Source: Cellvibrionaceae bacterium
Lineage (GTDB): Bacteria > Pseudomonadota > Gammaproteobacteria > Pseudomonadales > Cellvibrionaceae
Assembly: GCA_021151615.1 (NCBI GenBank)
Contig: JAGKXA010000185.1
Location: 1 to 8,734 of the forward strand
Direction: 5' to 3'
DNA: 8,734 nucleotides
This document shows, in pieces, positions 1-7,111 of this stretch (the stretch's first letter is position 1; each line of letters begins with the position of its first letter). Below the pieces are notes generated by a model that was given only the letters and a program-made list of their open reading frames with translations, was not told the origin of the DNA and did no database searches. The position numbers and the translations under genes are program-made.

Positions 1-978
1 GCGCTGGGCCACTTGCAGCTCCTGTTCATCCTGTGGCGCTGCAAGTAATTCATTGAGTAGTCGCCATGCGCTGGAAAAGTCGCCCTGTTTTTCCAGCAAA
101 CGAATACGTCGCTCGCGCGCCGGCGATAAATGGCTTTGTTCGTACAACTGCAGTGCGGGTAAATATTCGCCGGCGCGCTCTAATTCATAGGCAATATAAT
201 TGATCAATTTGGCGCGGCGACGCTGTAATTTCTCGTTAGTGTTTGCAACCGGTATTTGTGCGGCGATATGAATTAACATTGCCATACTGCTATCCGCTTC
301 AAGCTGCTCGCGCCATTGCACCAGTTGTTGAAATTGGTTTAACTCCTCCCGGCTGTTAAATAATCGGTGTTGCTGATCGATGATGTAACTTTCGTAGCGA
401 AATAACCCCAAATCCTGCAGGACAAATTCGGTGAGATCCTGATAGCTATTGCCAAAAAATAATAGTAACAAGGTGCGGATAATAGCCTGGTTATCCAGAT
501 AATAGGCTTCGCCAAACTGATTGTTTGTCCACTGTTGCCAGGTTTGCGTTTGTGGATATTGTATTTGTAACTGCTGAACCAGTACCTCCTTGCGTGCCTG
601 TTTTACGCCAGTGAGTTGTGCACCAAATAGTGTTAATAATTCTGGTTTGGTTAATGCGTTGGCCAGTTCATTAAGGCTTATGAAGATATCGCTGTGCATT
701 AAGTCTGCGGCAATTAATTGCTGCGCACTTGTATCTATATCGGCAATTTCGCTGTAGTCCAGTTTATCGCGCCGAAACAATGGGCCTTTGCGACTGGATA
801 GTCGAACCAACAAACACTGTGCATCATGGAGTAACAGGTTAAACCGCTGCAGAAATATCCGCTCATCCTCAGTCAATAAATCTGCATAGCGCCCCGCGAC
901 CCAATCCACCAGAAAACGGAAATTTTTCAGGTAGTAATCGGGCGTAAGTTCAGTAGGGCGGCTTGATAAATCGTTCAT
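1..978 (-). CDS. FAN1-like VRR-NUC domain nuclease, N-terminal part (3' end outside window)
   Basis: An uninterrupted minus-strand frame reads from an ATG at 978-976 to the window edge, giving the first 326 residues. The protein resembles bacterial FAN1 homologues, structure-specific nucleases that cut branched DNA and help repair interstrand crosslinks. Recognisable parts: the opening block after TPDYYLKNF (residues 12-20), the KGPLFRRDKLDY block (64-75), a SAP-like DNA-binding stretch with ALTKPELLTLFG (about 108-119), and TPR-like helices near 260-326 (GEYLPALQLYEQ, then QGDFSSAWRLL). Bacterial FAN1 proteins are roughly 550 residues, so the catalytic VRR-NUC domain should lie beyond base 1 and its active-site residues cannot be checked here. 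The eukaryotic ubiquitin-binding zinc finger is absent, as usual in bacteria. No good Shine-Dalgarno precedes the ATG, but the family-like N-terminus supports this start. It diverges from the lipase gene. The family call rests on remembered sequence similarity. Confidence 0.82.
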   Translation of the reverse strand, partial: MNDLSSRPTELTPDYYLKNFRFLVDWVAGRYADLLTEDERIFLQRFNLLLHDAQCLLVRLSSRKGPLFRRDKLDYSEIADIDTSAQQLIAADLMHSDIFISLNELANALTKPELLTLFGAQLTGVKQARKEVLVQQLQIQYPQTQTWQQWTNNQFGEAYYLDNQAIIRTLLLLFFGNSYQDLTEFVLQDLGLFRYESYIIDQQHRLFNSREELNQFQQLVQWREQLEADSSMAMLIHIAAQIPVANTNEKLQRRRAKLINYIAYELERAGEYLPALQLYEQSHLSPARERRIRLLEKQGDFSSAWRLLNELLAAPQDEQELQVAQR

Positions 979-1219
979 TATTGATAATCGCGGGGGCGCC
1001 TGGTCTGGGGGCGCAAGGTAATAATTCTATGAGGCTGTTACTGGAAAATGTGAATTGTCACCATCTATTCATAATAAGGCAAATTCTTGCGTGTTGATCG
1101 GGTAAAGGGTTAATGCAATTAAATCTGCCGCTTTGTTAAATTGCGAAATTTCAGCTCGCGCTAGAGCGAATTCTGGCTAAACTTGATGAAGTCTTGTATC
1201 CAATGTTCAGGGAATTATC
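979..1219. other. Divergent intergenic region between FAN1-like and lipase genes
   Basis: This 241-base gap must hold the promoters of both divergent genes, but I find no convincing -35/-10 pair on either strand. It contains a direct repeat of GGGGGCGC at 992-999 and 1007-1014, 15 bases apart. A short inverted repeat lies in the same place (GCGCC at 996-1000, GGCGC at 1010-1014). Both sit just upstream of the FAN1-like start codon and could form a small GC-rich hairpin in its leader. On the plus strand AGGGA at 1209-1213 is a good ribosome binding site, six bases before the lipase ATG. Confidence 0.5.
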
Positions 1220-3571
1220 ATGAAAAATAAGTCTAATGTGTTCCTGTTGTCTTCCTTATCCCTTGCACTGCTGGCTTTGCACGGCTGTGGTGGAGGGGGC
1301 GATACCGAGAAAGCGCCAGAACCCTCTGGCCCGGATATTTATCAGGTGGGTACCTTTCCCCGCTTTGACCCGATAGTGTCTGACATTCCTTTCAATACCG
1401 ACCTTATTTTTGCCAAAGCCAATGAGACCGATGGTACTGCGGATTTAGGCGCACCTACGGATCCAGTGCGCGCCACCATGAATCAGATGGATGGTTTCTC
1501 ATCGTCAGCTTTTTTTGATGTGTTGATCAGTGGCAGTGTGACACCCGCCAGTGCCATTGCCGGGAAAACGGTATTCCTTGTAGAGCTGAATGCTAATGGC
1601 AAAGATGCGCTCGACCCCACCAATATCGTGGGGGTGACCGGTCTGGCCAATTTTGATGTACAGGTGGTATCGCTTGATGGTGGCACCAATAACACCCTGC
1701 GTATTCGCCCCACCAAACCGCTCAAACCCAAGACCAAGTACCTGGTAGTTCTGACCAATGATTTGAAGGACGGTGCCGGTTCAGCCCTGACTCGTTCCTG
1801 GACCTATAACGCCCTGCGCGACCCGGGTTATGAAACCCTGACTGCACTGGTGCCGGTGCGCAATGCGATTGTCGGCTGGGAAACCATTGCGAGCAAATTT
1901 TTGGCAGCAGCCAGTGGCGGCCAACTCACCGAAGCAGCAGCCAAGGAAAAACTGGTACTGACGTACACCTTTACAACGACCGATCCGCTGACACCGCTGG
2001 TCGCAATGGCGGCGCCCCGAGCAGCCATAGCCAGTACCCAGATCAAGGCGGGTGTTCCTGCGACAACCGCAGTGGCTAACGCCGTGCAACTGGATTCACT
2101 CAATCTGTTGCCTACGCCCAAGGCGCGCGATCTGGGAGTTTCCGGTTTGACGGGAATCGACTTCAATAATTTCAGCAGTGCGCTTGCGGCGGGTGTGGGC
2201 AAGCTCTATACCGGCTATATCAAATTGCCTTACTACCAAACTGCCGCCACTGGTTTGGCGTTTGGTGAATATTTGAAGCGTAACTGGAAGCCAGACCTTA
2301 CCCTTGCCGGTGCATTGGGAGTGACAGTGCCTGCAGATGTTGACGGCAGTTACAACGTGACTTATCGCTACCCGTTTGCGGCAAAGACCGGTGATGAATC
2401 GGTTCCCCTGCAAGTCACCCTGCCGCAAGACAATTGGGTTCCCGGTTATGCAGGGGCTGCTAACTGCGGCCAGATCTATGCTGCGACTGGCTACCCAACA
2501 GTGATTTATGTGCACGGCATTACCAGTGACCGCACCTCTGTTCTCGCATTGGGGCATACACTGGCGAGCCGTTGCATCGCCACAGTGGCGATTGATTTGC
2601 CGGTTCATGGAGTTCCCGCCAACAGCGCTCTGGTCAATGTGCTGAATGTGGAAAAGAGCAAATCGATTCCCTTTGCCACGCTGTATGGCGCTAACACACC
2701 TCATGAGCGCCACTTCAATGTGGCCGGTTCCGGCGGTGCACCGGCACCGATGAACTTCACTACCCCGGGCACAACCGATGGTTCCGGTGCGCAATTTATA
2801 AACCTGGGGTATCTGCCCAATACTCGCGATAACAATCGTCAGGCAGTAATGGATTTACTTAACCTGAATGCGAGTCTGGGCAAGGTGGATACTGAAATGC
2901 GCAAATCAGTGGCTACCGGGTTGGATCTGAATCGCGTCTATGTTGTGGGCGTATCTCTCGGCGGTATTTTGGGCAGCGTGTTTACCACGGTGAACCAGAT
3001 TGCGATTACCAATGACACACAAGCGGGGTTGGTGTCCAACCTGAAACCTATTCGTGGATTGCTGACCAGCGCGGCGGGCACGCAAGTAGCGCAGGTATTG
3101 GTTAACTCCATGACCTTTGCGCCAGTGATTAATGGTGGTTTGGGGGCGAGTGGTGTCAATGTTGGTACAACTAATTACGAGCGCTTCCTCTACGCCGCGC
3201 AAACCGCAATGGATTCCGGTGATCCGGTGAACTTTATGGAGACGTTGGCGAAGCTGGGTGTGCCAGTATTAGTACAGCAAATTAATAATGATGCGGTGAT
3301 TCCGAATGGTGCAACTGGTGCGCCATTGATGGGAACCAAAGCCATGGCGAGCTTATTAGGCACTACCCAACTGGGGGTCGGGACTACCCAACTGGGCCGT
3401 GGTTATGTGAGGCACACTGCCGGTGGTCACTCTTCACTGCTGCGACCTGAAGGTGGTGCGCCGCAGATAACGGCTGAATTGCAAACCCAGGTAGTAACCT
3501 TTGTATTAAACAGCGGTAATGTTTCCGTTGGCGGTGGGGCCCCGAACAATATCGAGGTACCTGTCAACTAA
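1220..3571 (+). CDS. VolA/Pla-1-type extracellular lipase/phospholipase lipoprotein
   Basis: This 783-residue protein matches the Pla-1/cef/VolA family of surface lipases (about 800 residues), which hydrolyse lipids or lysophospholipids outside the cell. A type II signal peptide ends in the lipobox LHGC, with lipidated Cys23 followed by GGGG. Gly at +2 is compatible with outer-membrane sorting. The long N-terminal half (about 30-400) has no motif I can name. The alpha/beta-hydrolase core follows: VHG oxyanion-hole motif with His432, nucleophile elbow GVSLG with Ser579, probable acid Asp691 in INNDAVIP, and His737 in GGHSSLL. The only other cysteines, Cys416 and Cys452, bracket the oxyanion-hole strand and may form a disulfide. 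The start is supported by the signal peptide and by AGGGA six bases upstream. The gene stands alone and ends at a strong terminator. VolA of Vibrio cholerae works with a FadL transporter; no fadL is visible in this window. Exact substrate is unknown. Confidence 0.88.
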   Translation: MKNKSNVFLLSSLSLALLALHGCGGGGDTEKAPEPSGPDIYQVGTFPRFDPIVSDIPFNTDLIFAKANETDGTADLGAPTDPVRATMNQMDGFSSSAFFDVLISGSVTPASAIAGKTVFLVELNANGKDALDPTNIVGVTGLANFDVQVVSLDGGTNNTLRIRPTKPLKPKTKYLVVLTNDLKDGAGSALTRSWTYNALRDPGYETLTALVPVRNAIVGWETIASKFLAAASGGQLTEAAAKEKLVLTYTFTTTDPLTPLVAMAAPRAAIASTQIKAGVPATTAVANAVQLDSLNLLPTPKARDLGVSGLTGIDFNNFSSALAAGVGKLYTGYIKLPYYQTAATGLAFGEYLKRNWKPDLTLAGALGVTVPADVDGSYNVTYRYPFAAKTGDESVPLQVTLPQDNWVPGYAGAANCGQIYAATGYPTVIYVHGITSDRTSVLALGHTLASRCIATVAIDLPVHGVPANSALVNVLNVEKSKSIPFATLYGANTPHERHFNVAGSGGAPAPMNFTTPGTTDGSGAQFINLGYLPNTRDNNRQAVMDLLNLNASLGKVDTEMRKSVATGLDLNRVYVVGVSLGGILGSVFTTVNQIAITNDTQAGLVSNLKPIRGLLTSAAGTQVAQVLVNSMTFAPVINGGLGASGVNVGTTNYERFLYAAQTAMDSGDPVNFMETLAKLGVPVLVQQINNDAVIPNGATGAPLMGTKAMASLLGTTQLGVGTTQLGRGYVRHTAGGHSSLLRPEGGAPQITAELQTQVVTFVLNSGNVSVGGGAPNNIEVPVN
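3359..3400 (+). repeat. 21-base tandem duplication inside the lipase gene
   Basis: Two in-frame 21-base units, 3359-3379 and 3380-3400, encode GTTQLGV and GTTQLGR. They agree at 16 of 21 positions, with a 14-base identical core, ACTACCCAACTGGG. The repeat lies between the proposed catalytic Asp691 and His737, so it lengthens a loop near the active site without shifting the frame. Confidence 0.85.
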
Positions 3572-3588
3572 TTGTGTAGGATATGTCG

Positions 3589-3622
3589 AAACAAACCCCG
3601 GTTTTTCCGGGGTTTGTTTTTT
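3589..3622 (+). terminator. Strong intrinsic terminator after the lipase gene
   Basis: A perfect 13-base-pair stem joins 3589-3601 (AAACAAACCCCGG) to 3607-3619 across a five-T loop, and the right arm runs into a T tract ending at 3622. It begins 17 bases after the lipase stop codon. The matching A run on the left means it could also terminate minus-strand transcripts, but no minus-strand gene points into it here. Confidence 0.93.
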
Positions 3623-3755
3623 GTGTGCTAAGAATTTACGCGCAGCTGGCGTAATAACTGCTTATGAATAAGGTAAACTGCCGCCACTTTTTTGCAGCCC
3701 TGCAACCTCGCACCATGCTGTATTAATGAGCTGATTAGTTGATGAGTTGATACCT

Positions 3756-4676
3756 ATGACCCCACGCAATTATTTGTACCTGCTAAAGAAATACGATGAG
3801 TATCAAGCGCAAATTGAACGCCTGCTCGAATCGATTGTGACTTCGCTATCGCCCAATAAATTGGAAACCTCCAATGATCAGTTGAAAGAAGTGGTAAAAC
3901 GTTTGCACGATTCTTATCCATTTGTAGAGTTAATTTACTGTCTGGACGATAAAGGTATTCAAACCACAGAATCTGCTGCATCACCGACAGTGCCAGATCC
4001 AAAACGGCGCGAGCCGGGTTTGGGGTCGGATCGCAGCAATCGCGTTTATTACAGCAAGGCGCGCGATAATGCCGCGACAGCGACAGTCACGCAGCCCTAT
4101 CTCTCCAGTGCTACCCATCAGTTGGCGATTTCGGCAGTACAACGTTTTATCGATGGCAATAACGCCACGCGTTATCTGGTAATTAATTTTAACCTGGAAA
4201 AGTTGATCACTTTTTTAAACGGTGACAGTTTGCGTCGTGCTGTGCATCCATTGTTTCAATTGGTGTACGGTATTATTGGTGGCATGTTGGTGTTGGTCGC
4301 AGGCCTACTGTTATATTCAGCAGGCAGTTCATTGTTTGAAGTGGTGCACGAGCATACCAATACGGCGACCCAGGCATTTCATTTGGTGATTCTGGTAACG
4401 CTCGGTTTGGCCATTTTTGATTTGGGTAAAACGATTCTGGAAGAGGAGGTTTTACTTCACAAAGATATTCATCACACAGGTTCAACGCGCCGAACTATTT
4501 CGCGCTTTATGTCGGCGATTGTAATTGCGGTTTCTATTGAATCGCTATTGTTAATGTTTAAATCCTTGCTCGGTGATGCAACCCATTTGAATTCAGCGGT
4601 ATGGATGTTGTTTGCTGCTGTGGCATTGTTAGTGGGCTTGGGAGCTTATCTCAAACTTACCAGTGAAAAAAAATAA
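3756..4676 (+). CDS. Membrane protein with N-terminal PDC/Cache-like sensor domain and four transmembrane helices
   Basis: The 306-residue product has a soluble N-terminal part (about 1-160) and then four hydrophobic segments near 166-188, 208-227, 252-272 and 281-300. The stretch from YYSKARDN to QPYLSSATHQLAIS (98-126) resembles PDC/Cache small-molecule sensor domains; its ligand is unknown. There is no signal peptide or helix before the sensor. Positive charges sit before helix 1 (Arg160, Arg161), between helices 2 and 3 (Lys236, Arg245, Arg246, Arg250) and at the C-terminus, predicting N-in/C-in topology and a cytoplasmic sensor. Charged residues Asp222 and Glu262 lie within helices 2 and 3. 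I chose ATG at 3756; an in-frame TTG at 3747 would add three residues but has no better ribosome binding site. An 8-base tandem repeat (AGTTGATG/AGTTGATA, 3737-3752) overlaps the initiation region. There is no kinase, cyclase or methyl-acceptor output domain, so its job is unknown. Confidence 0.75.
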   Translation: MTPRNYLYLLKKYDEYQAQIERLLESIVTSLSPNKLETSNDQLKEVVKRLHDSYPFVELIYCLDDKGIQTTESAASPTVPDPKRREPGLGSDRSNRVYYSKARDNAATATVTQPYLSSATHQLAISAVQRFIDGNNATRYLVINFNLEKLITFLNGDSLRRAVHPLFQLVYGIIGGMLVLVAGLLLYSAGSSLFEVVHEHTNTATQAFHLVILVTLGLAIFDLGKTILEEEVLLHKDIHHTGSTRRTISRFMSAIVIAVSIESLLLMFKSLLGDATHLNSAVWMLFAAVALLVGLGAYLKLTSEKK

Positions 4677-4681
4677 CTCTT

Positions 4682-4763
4682 CTCTCGAACTAAACCCCAC
4701 CTAACCCTCCCCATTAACAATGGGAGGGTTAGGTGGAGGTTGTGAGGGGGTAGAAAGCGAGAG
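4682..4763. repeat. Long imperfect palindrome (REP/MITE-like) between the PDC gene and radA
   Basis: The core pairs 4693-4715 with 4719-4741 across a three-base loop (AAC). The arms are complementary along 23 bases apart from one-base bulges, and carry the motif CACCTAACCCTCCC. Outer inverted repeats CTCTCG (4682-4687) and CGAGAG (4758-4763) frame the unit. No T tract follows the stem, so it is not a classical intrinsic terminator. It fills nearly the whole 101-base gap, and its right end overlaps the G-rich probable ribosome binding site of radA. Arms of the CCTAACCCTCCC type recall dispersed palindromic repeats in many proteobacterial genomes; membership in such a family is inference, because only one copy is seen here. 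Confidence 0.75.
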
Positions 4764-4777
4764 GGGATTAATAATTA

Positions 4778-6148
4778 ATGTCCACAAAAAATAAAACTGC
4801 ATTTGTCTGTAATGAGTGCGGTGCTGATTATAAAAAATGGCAAGGCCAATGTACGGAGTGCGGTGCCTGGAACTCAGTAACTGAAGTGCGTCTTGGTCCA
4901 ACACCCTCCAATCGCTCGGCTAAATTTGAAGGTTATGCGGGCGGTGCATCTGGCAATAAAATTCAGACCCTCGCCGAAATTGCGTTGGCAGATGTACCGC
5001 GTTTTAGCAGTGGTGCAGGAGAGTTTGATCGCGTGCTGGGTGGTGGTTTTGTGCCCGGTTCAGTGGTGTTAATTGGCGGTAATCCCGGTGCGGGAAAATC
5101 GACCCTCTTGCTGCAAACCCTGTGTAACCTTGCGCGCGTAATGCCAGCACTCTATATCACTGGCGAAGAATCGCTCCAGCAAGTTGCCATGCGTGCACAG
5201 CGTTTGGGTTTACCCACCGACCAATTGCAGATGCTCAGTGAAACCAGTGTTGAATCTATTTGTGCAACGGCTCAGCAGGTCGCACCTAAAGTGATGGTGA
5301 TCGACTCCATTCAAGTCATGCACATGGAAGATATCTCGTCCGCCCCGGGTTCGGTTTCGCAAGTGCGTGAGAGTGCTGCCTACTTGACTCGCTTCGCCAA
5401 ACAAACGGGAACCGTACTGGTGTTGGTAGGGCACGTCACCAAAGATGGTTCGCTCGCCGGCCCTAAAGTATTGGAGCATATGATCGACTGTTCCATTTTA
5501 TTGGAAGGCGATAACGATTCGCGCTATCGCACTTTGCGCGGCAATAAAAACCGTTTCGGTGCGGTGAATGAATTGGGTGTGTTCGCCATGACCGAGCAAG
5601 GCATGCGCGAAGTCAATAATCCCTCTGCGATTTTTTTGCAGCGCGCGGAAGATGCAGCGCCGGGTTCGGTGGTGATGGTCATTTGGGAAGGTACACGGCC
5701 ATTGCTCATCGAAATTCAAGCACTGGTGGATGATAGCCACCTGGGCAATCCACGGCGGGTGGCCGTGGGCATGGATCAAAACCGGCTCGCCATGCTGCTC
5801 GCGGTTTTGCATCGCCACGGTGGCATTATGGTCGGCGATCAGGATGTGTTTGTGAATGTGGTAGGCGGTGTAAAAGTGATGGAAACCAGCGCCGATCTCG
5901 CAGTGTTGCTCGCGATAGTCTCCAGTTTTCGCGATCGCATTTTGCCGCAGGATTTAATTGTGTTTGGTGAAGTGGGTTTATCCGGCGAGATCCGCCCGGT
6001 ACCCAGTGGGCATGAGCGTTTGCGTGAAGCTGCCAAGCACGGTTTTAAACGCGCGATAGTCCCCTTCGCCAATGCACCGCGTGAAAAAAATGTGGGGATT
6101 GAAGTGGTAGCAGTGAAAAACTTGCAAGAAGCACTCAATGCACTCTAG
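4778..6148 (+). CDS. radA: DNA repair protein RadA (Sms)
   Basis: RadA is a RecA-related hexameric ATPase that promotes branch migration and processing of recombination intermediates. The 456-residue length is normal for the family and all signature parts are present: an N-terminal zinc finger (Cys11-x2-Cys14 and Cys25-x2-Cys28), the Walker A motif GNPGAGKST (101-109, Lys107), the RadA-specific KNRFG motif (257-261), and a C-terminal Lon-protease-like domain ending in VKNLQEALNAL. The ATG is fixed by the zinc finger close behind it; GAGAGGGG at 4759-4766 is a plausible but slightly distant ribosome binding site. The palindrome directly upstream could occlude that site. The gene may be read from the PDC gene upstream, since no intrinsic terminator separates them. 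Downstream it converges on a PilZ gene with 11 bases between stop codons. Confidence 0.97.
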   Translation: MSTKNKTAFVCNECGADYKKWQGQCTECGAWNSVTEVRLGPTPSNRSAKFEGYAGGASGNKIQTLAEIALADVPRFSSGAGEFDRVLGGGFVPGSVVLIGGNPGAGKSTLLLQTLCNLARVMPALYITGEESLQQVAMRAQRLGLPTDQLQMLSETSVESICATAQQVAPKVMVIDSIQVMHMEDISSAPGSVSQVRESAAYLTRFAKQTGTVLVLVGHVTKDGSLAGPKVLEHMIDCSILLEGDNDSRYRTLRGNKNRFGAVNELGVFAMTEQGMREVNNPSAIFLQRAEDAAPGSVVMVIWEGTRPLLIEIQALVDDSHLGNPRRVAVGMDQNRLAMLLAVLHRHGGIMVGDQDVFVNVVGGVKVMETSADLAVLLAIVSSFRDRILPQDLIVFGEVGLSGEIRPVPSGHERLREAAKHGFKRAIVPFANAPREKNVGIEVVAVKNLQEALNAL

Positions 6149-6159
6149 CGAATCCGTTA

Positions 6160-6531
6160 TTAGTGATCGTTTTCTATCAGCGTAAGTAGCTCGTAAAGCA
6201 GAGTCCTGTCGGCGGGCGTGTCAGGCTGGAATTCAAAGCCCAGATGCTGCTCGCGAACATGGATCAAACGGCCATGCAGGTTGAGCAGTTTTTTATTTGA
6301 GGTAACCAGGTTTAACTCATCCAGCTTGATGTGCACCCGCAATGGGTCACCTTTTTGCAGCAAATGCTCGCTTAATATGACGAGGCGAGCTCCAGATTCG
6401 GAAATATCAATAACATGAGCTTCCCAGCTTTTGGTGGAATACTGTAATTCCGCCACGGCTCGCAAAGGGAAGCGCGGGTGGCGGCGCTTGTCCTCTGGAG
6501 ATACCTCATTGCTGGTAGTTTGCTCTGCCAT
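6160..6531 (-). CDS. PilZ-domain protein (probable c-di-GMP binding)
   Basis: This 123-residue single-domain protein carries both parts of the PilZ c-di-GMP-binding signature: RxxxR as Arg16-RHP-Arg20, and D/NxSxxG as Asp42-Ile-Ser44-x2-Gly47. The rest is the expected beta-barrel pattern, including HVREQHLGFEF near the end, and no output domain is attached. It is therefore likely a small adaptor that changes shape on binding c-di-GMP and acts on a partner not encoded here. It lies 45 bases downstream of the MapZ-like gene on the same strand, so one transcript is likely. GGAG lies about 12 bases before the ATG, a long spacing. Sequence resemblance to its neighbour is limited beyond the motifs, so it may be an ancient duplicate or an independent PilZ protein. 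Confidence 0.9.
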   Translation of the reverse strand: MAEQTTSNEVSPEDKRRHPRFPLRAVAELQYSTKSWEAHVIDISESGARLVILSEHLLQKGDPLRVHIKLDELNLVTSNKKLLNLHGRLIHVREQHLGFEFQPDTPADRTLLYELLTLIENDH

Positions 6532-6576
6532 TATTTTTGTCTGCTCCGTTGTGATGGTTAGCGTTGGTCAGTTAGG

Positions 6577-6963
6577 TTAATAGTCGCTCATCAACTCATT
6601 CAGCTCGCGCTCTGCTGCAGTTGCGTCGCCCAGGTTTAACTCGATCAAACGGCGCAAGTGGCTAACGCTATCAATATCAATCGTAGTGCACATCAACCCG
6701 GTTTGGTTGTGATGTTGGTGGGCGATACTCACGGTCATGGCAATGCTGGTTTGATCTGACAGCAGAATTTTCACCAGTATTGGCAGGTCTTTTTTTACCT
6801 CGGCAGGTAGTTGTTGCTGGATCAGTAAACCCTTAAGCGAAATATCTAACAGACTGGCGCGCCAGTGGCAATCGCCTTGTGCCAATTCGACGTGGGCGTC
6901 AAAAAGAATTCGGCTGAATTTACGGCGCTCTTGGGCGCTTTGTGTTTTTTTTGTGCTAGTCAT
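6577..6963 (-). CDS. mapZ: MapZ-like PilZ-domain protein (homologue of P. aeruginosa PA4608)
   Basis: The 128-residue product closely resembles P. aeruginosa PA4608/MapZ as I remember it. Shared blocks are ERRKFSRILFDA near the start, LLDISLKGLL, and DIDSVSHLRRLIELNLGD followed by ERELNEL at the end. The c-di-GMP-binding motifs are intact: RxxxR as Arg14-KFS-Arg18 and DxSxxG as Asp40-Ile-Ser42-x2-Gly45. MapZ in P. aeruginosa binds the chemotaxis methyltransferase CheR1 when loaded with c-di-GMP; the same role here is inference, as no che genes are in view. Its gene also neighbours radA in P. aeruginosa, so context agrees. I chose ATG at 6963-6961 because it gives an N-terminus of family length; in-frame ATGs at 6981 and 7038 would add 6 or 25 residues unlike the family. 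The ribosome binding site is weak. Transcription diverges from mak. Confidence 0.87.
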   Translation of the reverse strand: MTSTKKTQSAQERRKFSRILFDAHVELAQGDCHWRASLLDISLKGLLIQQQLPAEVKKDLPILVKILLSDQTSIAMTVSIAHQHHNQTGLMCTTIDIDSVSHLRRLIELNLGDATAAERELNELMSDY

Positions 6964-7082
6964 GGTGGATTCGTAAATCATTTTAGGTAAGGTCTGAGCT
7001 TCAGTGTAGCTGGCACTGGCCGTTTCGCCATGGTGCAAAGATGTAGCAAAGTGTTACGGCCTGGCTTTCGCCGCACGCGCGT

Positions 7083-7111
7083 TTGCCGGGGTTGCGGCCA
7101 AGCCCTATAAT
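7083..7111 (+). promoter_or_regulatory. Sigma70 promoter for mak
   Basis: A -35 box TTGCCG (7083-7088) and a perfect -10 box TATAAT (7106-7111) are separated by 17 bases. Transcription should start near 7118, leaving a leader of about 42 bases before the mak ATG. An inverted repeat CGGCC (7095-7099) / GGCCG (7114-7118) brackets the -10 box and could be an operator, but it is short. Confidence 0.75.

Noticed and set aside
2096..2794. A 232-codon open frame on the minus strand inside the lipase gene
   Set aside because: It lies wholly antisense to a well-supported gene, has no recognisable motif, and its residues are as expected from reading that coding region backwards.
3747..3758. TTG at 3747 as start of the PDC membrane protein
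   Set aside because: It gains only three residues and has no better ribosome binding site than the ATG at 3756.
4693..4741. The palindrome before radA as an ordinary terminator for the PDC gene
   Set aside because: No T tract follows either arm in the plus direction (next bases GTGAGGGGG), so it lacks the key part of an intrinsic terminator.
6218..6418. A 66-codon plus-strand frame opposite the PilZ gene
   Set aside because: It is the antisense shadow of a PilZ gene with both signature motifs intact.
6964..7038. Extension of the MapZ-like protein to an ATG at 7038
   Set aside because: The extra 25 residues do not resemble the family, which starts shortly before the ERRxF block.
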